Shown here in pieces: positions 25,000 to 32,423 of a stretch of 32,423 bases of DNA. A model generated the notes under the pieces. That model saw nothing but the letters and a program-made list of their open reading frames with translations. It made no database searches and was not told the origin of the DNA. The stretch is taken from the NCBI GenBank assembly GCA_003235325.1, contig QJWQ01000091.1:1-32423 (forward strand). Reading direction: 5' to 3'. Each line of letters begins with the position of its first letter. Position 1 is the stretch's first letter. The DNA is from Gammaproteobacteria bacterium (lineage in GTDB: Bacteria; Pseudomonadota; Gammaproteobacteria; Pseudomonadales; Porticoccaceae). Position numbers and translations under genes: made by a program.

Positions 25000-25112
25000 A
25001 TGAGATTTGCAGCACGAAGCCTTCACTAAAAGCTTTCTGCTTCTGCAACATTCGACAGTTTCCTACCCCCCTGTAAGAAAATTTTGGGGAGCCAATGGCT
25101 CCCCCTTTTTTT
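25000..25112 (+). ncRNA. Candidate small RNA of about 110 nt (cassette B)
   Basis: A strong promoter-like element ending at 24993 and a strong intrinsic terminator ending at 25112 bracket only about 110 bases. The single ATG frame (25000) has nine codons and no Shine-Dalgarno. Before the terminator the RNA has a C-rich unpaired stretch (CCTACCCCCC, near 25062-25071) partly enclosed by ACAG/CTGT. Such loops are typical of small RNAs that bind G-rich ribosome sites. It could instead be a decayed copy of cassette A that lost its peptide genes. The 5' end is inferred from the -10 position. Confidence 0.5.
25086..25112 (+). terminator. Intrinsic terminator of cassette B
   Basis: GGGGAGCC (25086-25093) pairs with GGCTCCCC (25097-25104) around AAT and is followed by C and seven T (25106-25112). 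The stem is identical to that of the terminator at 24614-24633, with a different loop. Read on the minus strand AAAATTTTC follows the stem, so it may weakly end OsmC transcription too. Confidence 0.93.
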
Positions 25113-25183
25113 GTTTCCAGTTTTTCGAATAAGAAGTCAACAGTATCCTATCCCTCCTTCAACAAAACGGATTTTGCCGAATA

Positions 25184-25612
25184 TCAGTTGCTGTCCATAG
25201 CGATGATTTCATAGCTATGGGTCATTTCGACCCCGGCCTTCCCCAGCATGATGGACGCTGAACAATATTTTTCCGACGACAGGGCAACTGCCCGTTTGAC
25301 ATGGTTATCCTTCAGATTATTGCCCCTGACAAGAAAGTGGATATGAATACGGGTAAAGACGGCGGGGACCTCGTCGGCCCTCTCCGCCTCCAGTACCGCT
25401 TCGCAGGACTGCACTGACTGTCGACTCTTTTTCAGAATATCCATTACATCAAAACTGGAGCAGCCACCAACACCAAGCAACAGCATTTCCATTGGGCGAA
25501 CTCCGACATTCCTGCCACCGTGTTCCGGGGGCCCGTCCATAACCACAGTGTGGCCGCTACCGGACTCTCCGAGAAACATGGCGTCGCCAACCCAACGTAC
25601 ACTTGCTTTCAT
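25184..25612 (-). CDS. OsmC-family protein (YhfA-like)
   Basis: The 142-residue product has the OsmC/Ohr fold. The two conserved cysteines are present in GVGGCSSFDV and EKYCSASIML, with the Arg and Glu positions of the family around them. It is nearer to the YhfA-like branch encoded beside crp than to Ohr or OsmC proper. Thiol-peroxidase activity is plausible but unproven. AAGGAG sits 5 bases before the ATG. It is divergent from crp across 184 bases. That gap is AT-rich, with a possible TTGCAT/TAACTA promoter for crp (25697-25702 and 25721-25726) but no recognisable CRP box. Confidence 0.9.
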   Translation of the reverse strand: MKASVRWVGDAMFLGESGSGHTVVMDGPPEHGGRNVGVRPMEMLLLGVGGCSSFDVMDILKKSRQSVQSCEAVLEAERADEVPAVFTRIHIHFLVRGNNLKDNHVKRAVALSSEKYCSASIMLGKAGVEMTHSYEIIAMDSN

Positions 25613-25796
25613 GAATGCTCCTTAAGTTCAGGATTTATTTTGTATTAATCGAGATAAAAAATGCTCTTTTCTTGATTACGCAAGCCCTTAGAACAGTTGC
25701 ATTTTTCATCGAGCTAATGCTAACTATACGAGCGCGCAGACTACCTAAATTCAAGTATATCAGCGCCCCCCTTATTCAGGGCAAAGGAGCATAACA

Positions 25797-26429
25797 TTGT
25801 CACCAGCACCGATCACGCCGCATATACCCGATGTAGAAGAATTCCTCTCTCACTGCCACCGCCGAAAATATCCAGCAAAAAGCACGATTATCTACGCTGG
25901 AGATTCAGGTGATACCCTCTACTACATTGTCAAGGGCTCGGTCACGGTCTTGATTGAAGATGACGACGGCCGGGAAATGATTGTTGCCTATCTCAACCCC
26001 GGTGATTTTTTTGGCGAGATGGGCCTTTTTGACCAACCAGACCGCAGCGCCTGGATTCGGGCGAAAACCGAATGTGAAGTGGGTGAAATCAATTACAACA
26101 AGTTCAAGGAACTCGTGGTCAGACACCCCGGCTTCCTTTTTTCGGTCGCCAAGCAGATGGCCGGAAGACTTCGGGATACAACTCGCAAGGTTGGCGACCT
26201 GGCTTTTCTGGACGTCACCGGCCGCGTTGCCCGCACCCTGCTCGACCTCAGCACTGAACCTGACGCCATGACCCACCCGGACGGCATGCAAATCAAGATC
26301 ACCCGGCAGGAAATAGGACGGATTGTCGGCTGTTCCAGGGAAATGGTAGGCAGGGTCCTGAAAACTCTCGAGGACCAGGAACTGGTTTCCGTCAGCGGCA
26401 AGACCATGGTGGTCTACGGCACACGGTGA
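25797..26429 (+). CDS. crp: cAMP-responsive regulator Crp/Vfr
   Basis: The 210-residue product has a cyclic-nucleotide-binding domain with the phosphate-binding cassette FFGEMGLF...RSAW (Gly73, Glu74, Arg83, Ser84). The C-terminal [23 protein letters not shown] is almost identical to the recognition helix of E. coli CRP, including the Arg-Glu base contacts. Orthology to Crp/Vfr, with binding to TGTGA-N6-TCACA sites, is therefore confident. The start is TTG at 25797 with AAAGGAG 7 bases upstream; no ATG lies nearby in frame. It is convergent with trpC (21-base gap), the order seen for vfr in Pseudomonas. Confidence 0.96.
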   Translation: MSPAPITPHIPDVEEFLSHCHRRKYPAKSTIIYAGDSGDTLYYIVKGSVTVLIEDDDGREMIVAYLNPGDFFGEMGLFDQPDRSAWIRAKTECEVGEINYNKFKELVVRHPGFLFSVAKQMAGRLRDTTRKVGDLAFLDVTGRVARTLLDLSTEPDAMTHPDGMQIKITRQEIGRIVGCSREMVGRVLKTLEDQELVSVSGKTMVVYGTR

Positions 26430-26450
26430 GCCCTGATTGCTGCCGCCGGG

Positions 26451-27245
26451 TCAGGCAAACAATTCCATCAGTTTGTCACCCGGCTCCGGTGCACGCATCA
26501 ATGCCTCCCCCACCAGAAACCCGTAGACACCGCGATCCAGCATGGACTGGACATCATTTCTGGTGTGTATGCCACTTTCGGTGATTACCAGCCGGTCATC
26601 AGGAATAGACGCAAGCAAGTCCCAGGTGGTGTCGAGACTTGTATGAAAGCTGCGCAGGTCCCGGTTATTGATGCCGATAAGAGGCGTCTGTAATTCCAGG
26701 GCAAGTTTGAGTTCCTCTCCGTTGTGAACTTCCACCAGCACGTCCAGTGCAAGGGCCCGAGCGAGATCGGCAAGCTTATGGATCGCCGCCTGATCCAGCG
26801 CGGCCACAATTAATAAAATGCAATCGGCCCCCAACGCCCGGGACTCGTAGACCTGGTAAGGGTCGACCGTAAAGTCCTTGCGCAATACCGGCAGATTTAC
26901 AGCCTTCCTGGCCTGTTGCAGATACCGGTCGGCCCCCTGGAAGAAGTCCACATCCGTCAAGACCGAAAGGCAGGCGGCACCTCCCAACTCATAACTCCGG
27001 GCTATGGCGATCGGATCGAAATCCGGCCGGATGAGACCCTTGCTGGGCGACGCCTTCTTGATTTCGGCAATGACGGCAGGACGTCTACACTCTCTTTTTG
27101 CAGCCATTGCCCTGGCAAAGCCTCTGGGCGGTGCCTGTGCCAGGATGTCAGTCTGCAATTGATCGACTGTCACCAGATCGCGTCGCTCTCGAACTTCCTC
27201 TTTTTTTCGAGCCAGAATGCGATCAAGAATAGTGGACGCACTCAC
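26451..27245 (-). CDS. trpC: Indole-3-glycerol phosphate synthase
   Basis: TrpC closes carboxyphenylamino-deoxyribulose phosphate to indole-glycerol phosphate in tryptophan synthesis. The 264-residue TIM barrel has [18 protein letters not shown] with the catalytic Lys, [46 protein letters not shown] and ITESGI. It is the monofunctional form (no TrpF fusion). Its start overlaps the trpD stop by 4 bases. It is the last gene of trpEGDC. Confidence 0.98.
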   Translation of the reverse strand: MSASTILDRILARKKEEVRERRDLVTVDQLQTDILAQAPPRGFARAMAAKRECRRPAVIAEIKKASPSKGLIRPDFDPIAIARSYELGGAACLSVLTDVDFFQGADRYLQQARKAVNLPVLRKDFTVDPYQVYESRALGADCILLIVAALDQAAIHKLADLARALALDVLVEVHNGEELKLALELQTPLIGINNRDLRSFHTSLDTTWDLLASIPDDRLVITESGIHTRNDVQSMLDRGVYGFLVGEALMRAPEPGDKLMELFA

Positions 27246-28282
27246 TCAACATCGCCCATGCATTGGGTAAAAGCGGCCAGATCCAGCAGCTTTTCCCGGG
27301 CCAGCCCACTGGCAATCACATCCTGGGCCATGGTTACTCCCTGTGCCAGATTGTCCGCTACGCCAGCCGCATAGATTGCCGCTCCGGCATTGAGGGCGAT
27401 CATGTCTGCAGCCTTGGCAGCCTGCTCCAGTTCCTGACCGGCAAGGGCACTCTTGATCAGGGCCAGGGAGTCTGACGCACCTTTTACCGCTAACCCGGAC
27501 AGACTTTGGCGAGGAATACCAAAATCCTCGGGCGCAAGGACATATTCCCGAATCCGGCCTCGATCGAGTTCTGTGACAAATGTCGGCCCGGCGATACTGA
27601 TTTCGTCCAGGCCGTCCTCGCTGTGAACCACCAATACACGCTCACTGCCGAGACGGTTGAGCACCTCAGCCACTGGACGACACAGCGGTCGGTCAAAAAC
27701 CCCCGTCACCTGGCGCTTGACACCGGCGGGATTGGTCATGGGACCAAGAATATTGAACAGGGTGCGAATACCCAGTTCCTTGCGGGGTGCCGCAGCATAT
27801 TTCATGGCGCTGTGATGCATGGGTGCAAACATAAATCCAATTCCCATCTCTCTGACACAGCGGGCGACCTGTTCGGGCTTGAGGTCTATCCGGACACCGG
27901 CCGCTTCGAGTAAATCGGCGCTGCCGCTTTTGCTGCTGATAGACCGGTTTCCATGCTTGACCACTCGCGCACCGGCAACAGACACCACCAGGGCACTCGC
28001 TGTGGAAACATTAAATATGCTGGCGCCATCACCACCGGTGCCGACAATATCGACCAGATGATCGCCCTCGACGTCAACACTCGAAGCCAGTTCGCGCATG
28101 ACGATGACGGCTCCGGTAATCTCATCCAGGGATTCGCCTTTCATGCGCAATGCCACCAGAAAACCGGCAATCTGTGCCGGTGTGGCTCCGCCTGTCATTA
28201 CCTGGCGCATGACCCCAATCATTTCATCCTGGTCGAGATTGCCCCGTTCAATGACGCGGTTGAGCGCCTCCTGAATAGTCAT
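27242..28282 (-). CDS. trpD: Anthranilate phosphoribosyltransferase
   Basis: TrpD transfers phosphoribose from PRPP to anthranilate. The 346-residue product shows the glycine-rich PRPP loop [34 protein letters not shown], and the anthranilate region [20 protein letters not shown] followed by [10 protein letters not shown]. It overlaps trpG by 4 bases upstream and trpC by 4 bases downstream, so the operon is translated as a chain. Confidence 0.98.
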   Translation of the reverse strand: MTIQEALNRVIERGNLDQDEMIGVMRQVMTGGATPAQIAGFLVALRMKGESLDEITGAVIVMRELASSVDVEGDHLVDIVGTGGDGASIFNVSTASALVVSVAGARVVKHGNRSISSKSGSADLLEAAGVRIDLKPEQVARCVREMGIGFMFAPMHHSAMKYAAAPRKELGIRTLFNILGPMTNPAGVKRQVTGVFDRPLCRPVAEVLNRLGSERVLVVHSEDGLDEISIAGPTFVTELDRGRIREYVLAPEDFGIPRQSLSGLAVKGASDSLALIKSALAGQELEQAAKAADMIALNAGAAIYAAGVADNLAQGVTMAQDVIASGLAREKLLDLAAFTQCMGDVE

Positions 28283-28863
28283 AAAGAAAACTCCAGAAAA
28301 TTGCGTAACAGGTCGTGCCCATACTCGGTGAGTATCGATTCGGGATGAAACTGCACACCCTCAATGGCCTGTGACCGGTGTCGCACGCCCATGATTTCGT
28401 CCAGACTACCGTCGGCATTTTCAGTCCAGGCGGTAATTTCAAGACAGGATGGCAAGCTTGCCATTTCGATTACCAGTGAGTGGTAGCGAGTGGCTTCAAA
28501 GGGATTGGGCAAGCCTTTAAAAACCCCGACCTGACTGTGATGGATTGGCGAGGTCTTGCCGTGCATAACTTGTCGAGCCCTGACGATCCGACCGCCAAAA
28601 GCCTGGCCGATGCTCTGGTGACCAAGGCAGATACCCAGCAGTGGTACTCTGCCGGCAAAGTGTCGTATGGCCTCCACCGAGATACCGGCCTCATTAGGCG
28701 TACAGGGGCCTGGCGAAATCACAATTTTTTCCGGAGCCAGATTCTCGATGTCCCCGAGACTGATTTCATCATTTCGGACAACATGTACCCTGGCCCCCAG
28801 TTCCCCCAGATACTGAACGACGTTCCAGGTAAAGGAATCGTAGTTGTCAATCATCAGAATCAT
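28279..28863 (-). CDS. trpG: Anthranilate synthase component II (glutamine amidotransferase)
   Basis: TrpG supplies ammonia from glutamine to TrpE. The 194-residue class I amidotransferase has the oxyanion strand [11 protein letters not shown], the nucleophile elbow GICLGHQ with Cys79, and the catalytic His172 and Glu174 in FHPES. It starts by a 4-base overlap with the trpE stop, matching the 1:1 complex of the two subunits. It may also serve p-aminobenzoate synthesis, as dual-use TrpG proteins do in some bacteria; that is conjecture. Confidence 0.97.
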   Translation of the reverse strand: MILMIDNYDSFTWNVVQYLGELGARVHVVRNDEISLGDIENLAPEKIVISPGPCTPNEAGISVEAIRHFAGRVPLLGICLGHQSIGQAFGGRIVRARQVMHGKTSPIHHSQVGVFKGLPNPFEATRYHSLVIEMASLPSCLEITAWTENADGSLDEIMGVRHRSQAIEGVQFHPESILTEYGHDLLRNFLEFSL

Positions 28864-30341
28864 GATGTTTTATCCTGGGTAACCATGGCCGCGGCGCGCA
28901 TGATGGCCCGCGCCTTGTTAATGGTTTCCTTCCATTCAAGTTCCGGAATGGAATCAGCCACGATGCCTGCCCCTGCCTGAACATAGACCCGGCCATCCTT
29001 GATAACAGCAGTACGAATAGCGATGGCTGAATCCATATTACCGTTCCAGCCGATATAGCCGATGGCGCCGCCATAGACATTTCTTTTCACCGGTTCCAGT
29101 TCATCGATTATTTCCATCGCCCGAATCTTTGGGGCGCCACTCAGTGTTCCCGCCGGCAGAGTCGCTCTCAGAACATCCATGGCAGTCGTTCCCGGCTTCG
29201 CCCTGCCTGTGACATTGGACGTGATATGCATGACATGGGAATAGCGCTCTACCACCATCTTTTCGGTAACTTTCACTGATCCAATTTCGGCGACCCGGCC
29301 GACATCATTTCTGCCCAGGTCAATCAGCATCAGATGTTCAGCAATTTCCTTCGGATCTGCCAGCAATTCGGCCTCCATGGCCTTATCTTCTTCGACATTG
29401 TGACCCCGACGCCGGGTACCCGCGATGGGTCGAACGGTTATCTCCCCGCCTTCCATTCGAGCCAGAATTTCGGGTGAAGACCCCGCAATCTGAAAATCTC
29501 CCAGGTTCAGATAATACATATAGGGTGACGGATTGAGGCAGCGCAGGGCTCGATACAGGTTCAGTGCATCGGCTTTAAAGGGTGCGGACATACGATGCGA
29601 AGGCACTACCTGCATGGCATCTCCAGCGAGAATATACTGTTTGATCCGCTCCACACCCGCCTTAAAGGCCGCTTTGCCAGTGCAGGAGACAAAGGCTTCC
29701 TCCTCCAGAGCATTGCCCTCCAGGTTCATTGGACCCAGTGGCGGCACCGGCTCACCCAGGCGTGCTTCCAGAACATTCAGTCGCTCCTCGGCTCGCCTCA
29801 AGGCGTTGTCCTGGTGTGGGTCGGCATGAACAACGATGATTAGTTTCGCCAGCAGATTGTCGAATATCACCACCTCGTCGGAGGCCATCAACAAAATATC
29901 CGGCAATCCGAGATCATTCTCCGGCGCCGTTTCTCTCAATTTTTTTTCTACATAGCGTACTGTGTCATAACCAAAATACCCCACGAGCCCGCCCGTAAAA
30001 CGGGGCATTTCCGGCAAATCAGGCATTCGGTATTCGGCGTGAAATCGGTCGACCTCCGCCAGCGGGTCCTCCGTATGCCGCGCGGCAACGACGAGGCCGT
30101 TTTCGATAATTTCCAGATAATTGCCCGTGACCTTCAATAGCGTTACGGACGGCAGACCAATCAGCGAATAGCGCCCCCACTTCTCACCACCCTGAACGGA
30201 TTCGTAGAGGTAGGAGTAGGGACCTCTAGCCAGTTTGAGGTAGCAGGAAAGTGGGGTTTCGAGATCAGCCAGTATTTCGCGTGTAACCGGAATCCGGTTG
30301 TAATTTTGGGCTGCCAGAGCGGCAAATTGTTCAGGTGTCAT
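28860..30341 (-). CDS. trpE: Anthranilate synthase component I
   Basis: TrpE converts chorismate and ammonia to anthranilate. The 493-residue product has an N-terminal domain with the tryptophan feedback pocket ([19 protein letters not shown]) and a chorismate-binding domain with the motifs [65 protein letters not shown] and [10 protein letters not shown]. It is the first structural gene of trpEGDC. A 21-codon leader with two Trp codons lies 62 bases upstream, pointing to attenuation besides feedback inhibition. Confidence 0.98.
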   Translation of the reverse strand: MTPEQFAALAAQNYNRIPVTREILADLETPLSCYLKLARGPYSYLYESVQGGEKWGRYSLIGLPSVTLLKVTGNYLEIIENGLVVAARHTEDPLAEVDRFHAEYRMPDLPEMPRFTGGLVGYFGYDTVRYVEKKLRETAPENDLGLPDILLMASDEVVIFDNLLAKLIIVVHADPHQDNALRRAEERLNVLEARLGEPVPPLGPMNLEGNALEEEAFVSCTGKAAFKAGVERIKQYILAGDAMQVVPSHRMSAPFKADALNLYRALRCLNPSPYMYYLNLGDFQIAGSSPEILARMEGGEITVRPIAGTRRRGHNVEEDKAMEAELLADPKEIAEHLMLIDLGRNDVGRVAEIGSVKVTEKMVVERYSHVMHITSNVTGRAKPGTTAMDVLRATLPAGTLSGAPKIRAMEIIDELEPVKRNVYGGAIGYIGWNGNMDSAIAIRTAVIKDGRVYVQAGAGIVADSIPELEWKETINKARAIMRAAAMVTQDKTS

Positions 30342-30363
30342 TGCCTTGCCAAAAGTGCTGTTG

Positions 30364-30430
30364 AAAAGGGATAAGCCAAGCTGTCCGGAAATGGACTTTC
30401 AAATCACCGGTTGCGCCAACGCCAACCGGT
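30364..30430 (-). promoter_or_regulatory. Putative trp attenuator structures
   Basis: On the transcript a hairpin forms between ACCGGTTGGCG (30430 down to 30420) and CGCAACCGGT (30415-30406), with one bulged G. It contains the leader's Trp codons and ends at its stop codon, where a stalled ribosome would disrupt it. Further on, a weaker imperfect hairpin (30386-30369, arms GGACAGC and GCTTATCC) is followed by CTTTTC and could be the terminator. This second stem is poor, so whether control is by termination or by another route is open. Confidence 0.45.
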
Positions 30431-30469
30431 TGCAGCACAAATGCGTCCACCTGAATTATTAATTTTCAT
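30404..30469 (-). CDS. trpL: trp operon leader peptide
   Basis: This is a 21-codon frame, MKINNSGGRICAATGWRWRN plus a final Arg. AGGGG lies 6 bases before the ATG. Two Trp codons (16 and 18) sit close to the stop and inside the first arm of a hairpin, the classical arrangement for ribosome stalling when charged tRNA-Trp is short. A promoter-like -10 lies 24 bases upstream and trpE starts 62 bases downstream. Two Trp in 21 residues at this exact place is unlikely by chance. Leader-peptide attenuation of trpE is known in other gammaproteobacteria. Confidence 0.75.
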   Translation of the reverse strand: MKINNSGGRICAATGWRWRNR

Positions 30470-30492
30470 GCTAATCCCCTACAACAACGGCC

Positions 30493-30521
30493 ATTCTAAA
30501 GCATTCGATTTACCAATAAAA
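30493..30521 (-). promoter_or_regulatory. Probable trp operon promoter
   Basis: On the minus strand TAGAAT (30498-30493) is a good -10, 17 bases after TTTTAT (30521-30516), a weak -35. Transcription would start near 30486, giving a leader of about 17 bases before trpL. It lies between the rpe stop and trpL, so trp is transcribed independently of rpe. Confidence 0.45.
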
Positions 30522-30537
30522 CCGTGCCCTGTCAGGC

Positions 30538-31203
30538 TCATTGTTTCAGTTGGGCGCGCATGGATTGAATTGCCCGGGCGTAATCACCGGCGCCGAAAAT
30601 GGCGGAGCCGGCAACGAATGTATCCGCCCCGGCCCGGGCAATTTCAGCAATATTGGCAACGGTGACACCACCGTCGACCTCAAGTCGAATAGGGTAGCCA
30701 CTTTCATCGATCATCGCTCTTGCCTGCCTAAGCTTGTTCAGTGTCGAATCTATAAACTTTTGTCCGCCAAATCCCGGGTTCACGGACATCAACAACAACA
30801 CATCCAATTTATCGAATATGTACTGAAGGTTGTGCAGACCTGTTGCGGGGTTGAGGACAAGACCGGCTTTACAGCCCAATTCCCTGATCAATTGCAGTGA
30901 ACGATCCACGTGTCTCGAAGCCTCGGGATGAAAGGTTATCCAACTTGCTCCGGCACCGGCAAACATTCGAATCATATCATCGACCGGCTCCACCATGAGA
31001 TGAACATCTATGGGTGCCTTGATTCCGTGGTTTCGCAACGCCTTGCAAACCATGGGCCCAATGGTCAAGTTCGGAACGAAGTGGTTGTCCATCACATCAA
31101 AATGAACGACGTCAGCACCGGCCTCAAGAACCGCATCGACTTCCTGCCCCAGCCGAGCAAAATCAGCCGATAGAATGGATGGTGCAATTAAAAAATCCGT
31201 CAT
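30538..31203 (-). CDS. rpe: Ribulose-phosphate 3-epimerase
   Basis: Rpe interconverts ribulose 5-phosphate and xylulose 5-phosphate in the pentose phosphate pathway. The 221-residue TIM barrel shows [32 protein letters not shown] with metal-binding His and Asp, [33 protein letters not shown] with the catalytic Asp, and [12 protein letters not shown] lies 4 bases before the ATG. In Pseudomonas rpe and trpE are separated by the phosphoglycolate phosphatase gene gph. Here gph is absent and trpE follows directly, with its own leader. Confidence 0.98.
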   Translation of the reverse strand: MTDFLIAPSILSADFARLGQEVDAVLEAGADVVHFDVMDNHFVPNLTIGPMVCKALRNHGIKAPIDVHLMVEPVDDMIRMFAGAGASWITFHPEASRHVDRSLQLIRELGCKAGLVLNPATGLHNLQYIFDKLDVLLLMSVNPGFGGQKFIDSTLNKLRQARAMIDESGYPIRLEVDGGVTVANIAEIARAGADTFVAGSAIFGAGDYARAIQSMRAQLKQ

Positions 31204-31362
31204 TATTCCTGCTAACCGTATAGTGCTAAAAGCCCGACACTATGCCTAAATTGCTTCGTACCTGCAATCCATAGTCCTTGCTTTCAGGGTTAGCGTCAAA
31301 CAAGCTCGCCCCGTAATTCAGCGGGTAATCACGTATTGACTTACCGACCAAAACTCTTGTCG

Positions 31363-31389
31363 TTACCTGCGGTTAGTGCACAATATACT
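31363..31389 (+). promoter_or_regulatory. Possible purU promoter
   Basis: TATACT (31384-31389) is a strong -10, about 24 bases before the purU ATG. The best -35, TTACCT (31363-31368), is only 15 bases away and weak. The remaining rpe-purU gap (31204-31362) shows nothing else. Confidence 0.35.
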
Positions 31390-31412
31390 TTTTTAAACTC
31401 TGGCCCTGACTG

Positions 31413-32270
31413 ATGCCTGAAGATAGTTTCCGATTGGTGATATCGTGCCCCGATAGAGTTGGTATTGTAGCGGCTGTGAGCAGCTTCCTGGCGCGTGAGG
31501 GAGGTCTCATCACGGAAGCCAATCATTACCGTGATCCTGAGTCCAACTGGTTTTTCATGCGCCAGGTGATCGATGCCCGGTCCTTGAATTATCCGGTGGC
31601 TCTATTGCGGGAAAGATTTTCTCCCATCGCTTCAGAATTCAGCATGGAGTGGCGGATTACCGAAACGGCGATTCCCAAAAAGGTCGTGTTAATGGCGAGC
31701 AGGCAGGCCCATTGCCTATCGGACATACTGTATCGGTGGCGCAGCAAGGAATTGGTTTTTGATATACCCGCAGTAATTTCAAACCACCTTGATTTGCAAA
31801 GTTACGTTCAATGGCACAATCTCGATTATCTGCATATCGCCGCTGACAGTACAGACAAATCGAAACATTTCAGCGCGCTCTCCGATTCACTTACGCAGCT
31901 GAAGCCCGACATCATTGTCCTAGCCCGATATATGCAGATATTGCCATCGGATATATGCAGCCGGTATCCGGGGCAAATACTGAATATCCATCACAGTTTC
32001 CTACCAGCCTTCGTTGGTGCGAGGCCATACCACCAGGCTGCAGCTCGTGGCGTCAAACTGATCGGTGCTACATGCCACTATGTCACCGAAGAGCTGGATG
32101 CCGGGCCAATTATCGAGCAGGATGTCGTTCGCATCAATCACCATGACAGCATTGATGACCTGATAAGGAAAGGCAAAGATGTTGAGAAAACAGTTCTGGC
32201 CAGAGGGTTGAGATATCACCTGGAGGATCGCGTTTTGATTCATGGAAACAAAACCATCGTGTTTGAATAA
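31413..32270 (+). CDS. purU: Formyltetrahydrofolate deformylase
   Basis: PurU hydrolyses 10-formyl-THF to THF and formate, balancing one-carbon units and feeding formate to purine synthesis. The 285-residue product has an N-terminal ACT domain (FRLVISCPDRVGIVAAVSSFL) and a C-terminal formyltransferase domain. Visible motifs are VLARYMQILP, the catalytic NIHHSFLPAFVGARPYHQA, GATCHYVTEELDAGPII with the catalytic His and Asp, and DVEKTVLARGL. The ribosome site is weak. It is a single-gene unit, divergent from rpe, closed by a strong terminator. Confidence 0.96.
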   Translation: MPEDSFRLVISCPDRVGIVAAVSSFLAREGGLITEANHYRDPESNWFFMRQVIDARSLNYPVALLRERFSPIASEFSMEWRITETAIPKKVVLMASRQAHCLSDILYRWRSKELVFDIPAVISNHLDLQSYVQWHNLDYLHIAADSTDKSKHFSALSDSLTQLKPDIIVLARYMQILPSDICSRYPGQILNIHHSFLPAFVGARPYHQAAARGVKLIGATCHYVTEELDAGPIIEQDVVRINHHDSIDDLIRKGKDVEKTVLARGLRYHLEDRVLIHGNKTIVFE

Positions 32271-32371
32271 AACTCTACGTTCGGATTACCGACCTTTTAC
32301 ACAAATTCACCGAACAGCCTTGTAAGGTTAGCAGCTACCCCGACAATGTAATATTTATTAGAAATAAAAAA

Positions 32372-32394
32372 GCCGCCAGTAGGCGGCTTTTTTT
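32372..32394. terminator. Bidirectional intrinsic terminator after purU
   Basis: GCCGCC (32372-32377) pairs with GGCGGC (32382-32387) around AGTA, followed by seven T (32388-32394) and preceded by an A-run (32366-32371). It can terminate purU on the plus strand and any convergent gene beyond the window. The final 29 bases show nothing. Confidence 0.95.
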
Positions 32395-32423
32395 CTGGCT
32401 ATGTCAGGATTGCTGACAACCTT

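Noticed and set aside
25000-25029. Nine-codon frame in cassette B as a possible micro-peptide
   Set aside because: There is no ribosome site and no similarity to A1 or A2. A leaderless start cannot be excluded but is not supported.
25613-25796. CRP autoregulatory site upstream of crp
   Set aside because: I could not find a TGTGA-N6-TCACA-like sequence in the OsmC-crp gap.

Overview
The window looks like chromosomal core sequence from a gammaproteobacterium of the Pseudomonadales / marine OMG type, with moderately high GC. That placement is inferred from gene content and order, not from a database search. Two blocks match gene orders I know from Pseudomonas: dsbD-aroQ-accB-accC-prmA-(DUF3426)-dusB-fis-purH-purD, and coq7 ... 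OsmC-like-crp(vfr)-trpC-trpD-trpG. I see no rRNA, tRNA, CRISPR array, insertion sequence or phage gene.

Layout. Positions 90-3022 (minus) hold a TPR lipoprotein and the bifunctional penicillin-binding protein PBP1b, overlapping by 4 bases; the lipoprotein is probably the PBP1b activator. A PfkB-family kinase (3132-4133, plus) follows. A minus-strand group at 4190-8343 encodes a triple-PAS/GGDEF/EAL c-di-GMP protein, a DUF2333 membrane protein and a periplasmic PCu(A)C copper chaperone. The plus-strand block 8547-19820 covers disulfide reductant transport (DsbD), shikimate pathway (AroQ), fatty-acid initiation (AccB, AccC), ribosome and tRNA modification (PrmA, DusB), Fis, and purine synthesis (PurH, PurD). 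At 19886-22325 (minus) a Ycf46-like AAA ATPase and a metallo-beta-lactamase-fold hydrolase overlap by 17 bases. coq7 (ubiquinone synthesis) is divergent from that pair.

The accessory segment lies between coq7 and the OsmC-like gene (23136-25112), where Pseudomonas aeruginosa, as I recall, carries speD. It holds a LysR-type regulator and two cassettes. Cassette A (24098-24641) has a palindrome-bearing promoter, two tandem homologous genes for about 50-residue hydrophobic peptides, and an intrinsic terminator. Cassette B (24928-25112) has a homologous promoter with the same palindrome and a terminator with the same stem, but only about 110 bases between them and no convincing ORF. It is a candidate small RNA or a gutted copy of cassette A. 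The two peptide genes differ only at synonymous positions across their conserved core, so they are real genes under selection. This LysR / twin-peptide / short-RNA module is the best candidate here for an undescribed system.

The last part holds crp (vfr type, TTG start), a tightly overlapping trpEGDC operon preceded by a 21-codon leader peptide with a Trp-Arg-Trp motif (likely attenuation), rpe, and purU with a strong bidirectional terminator.
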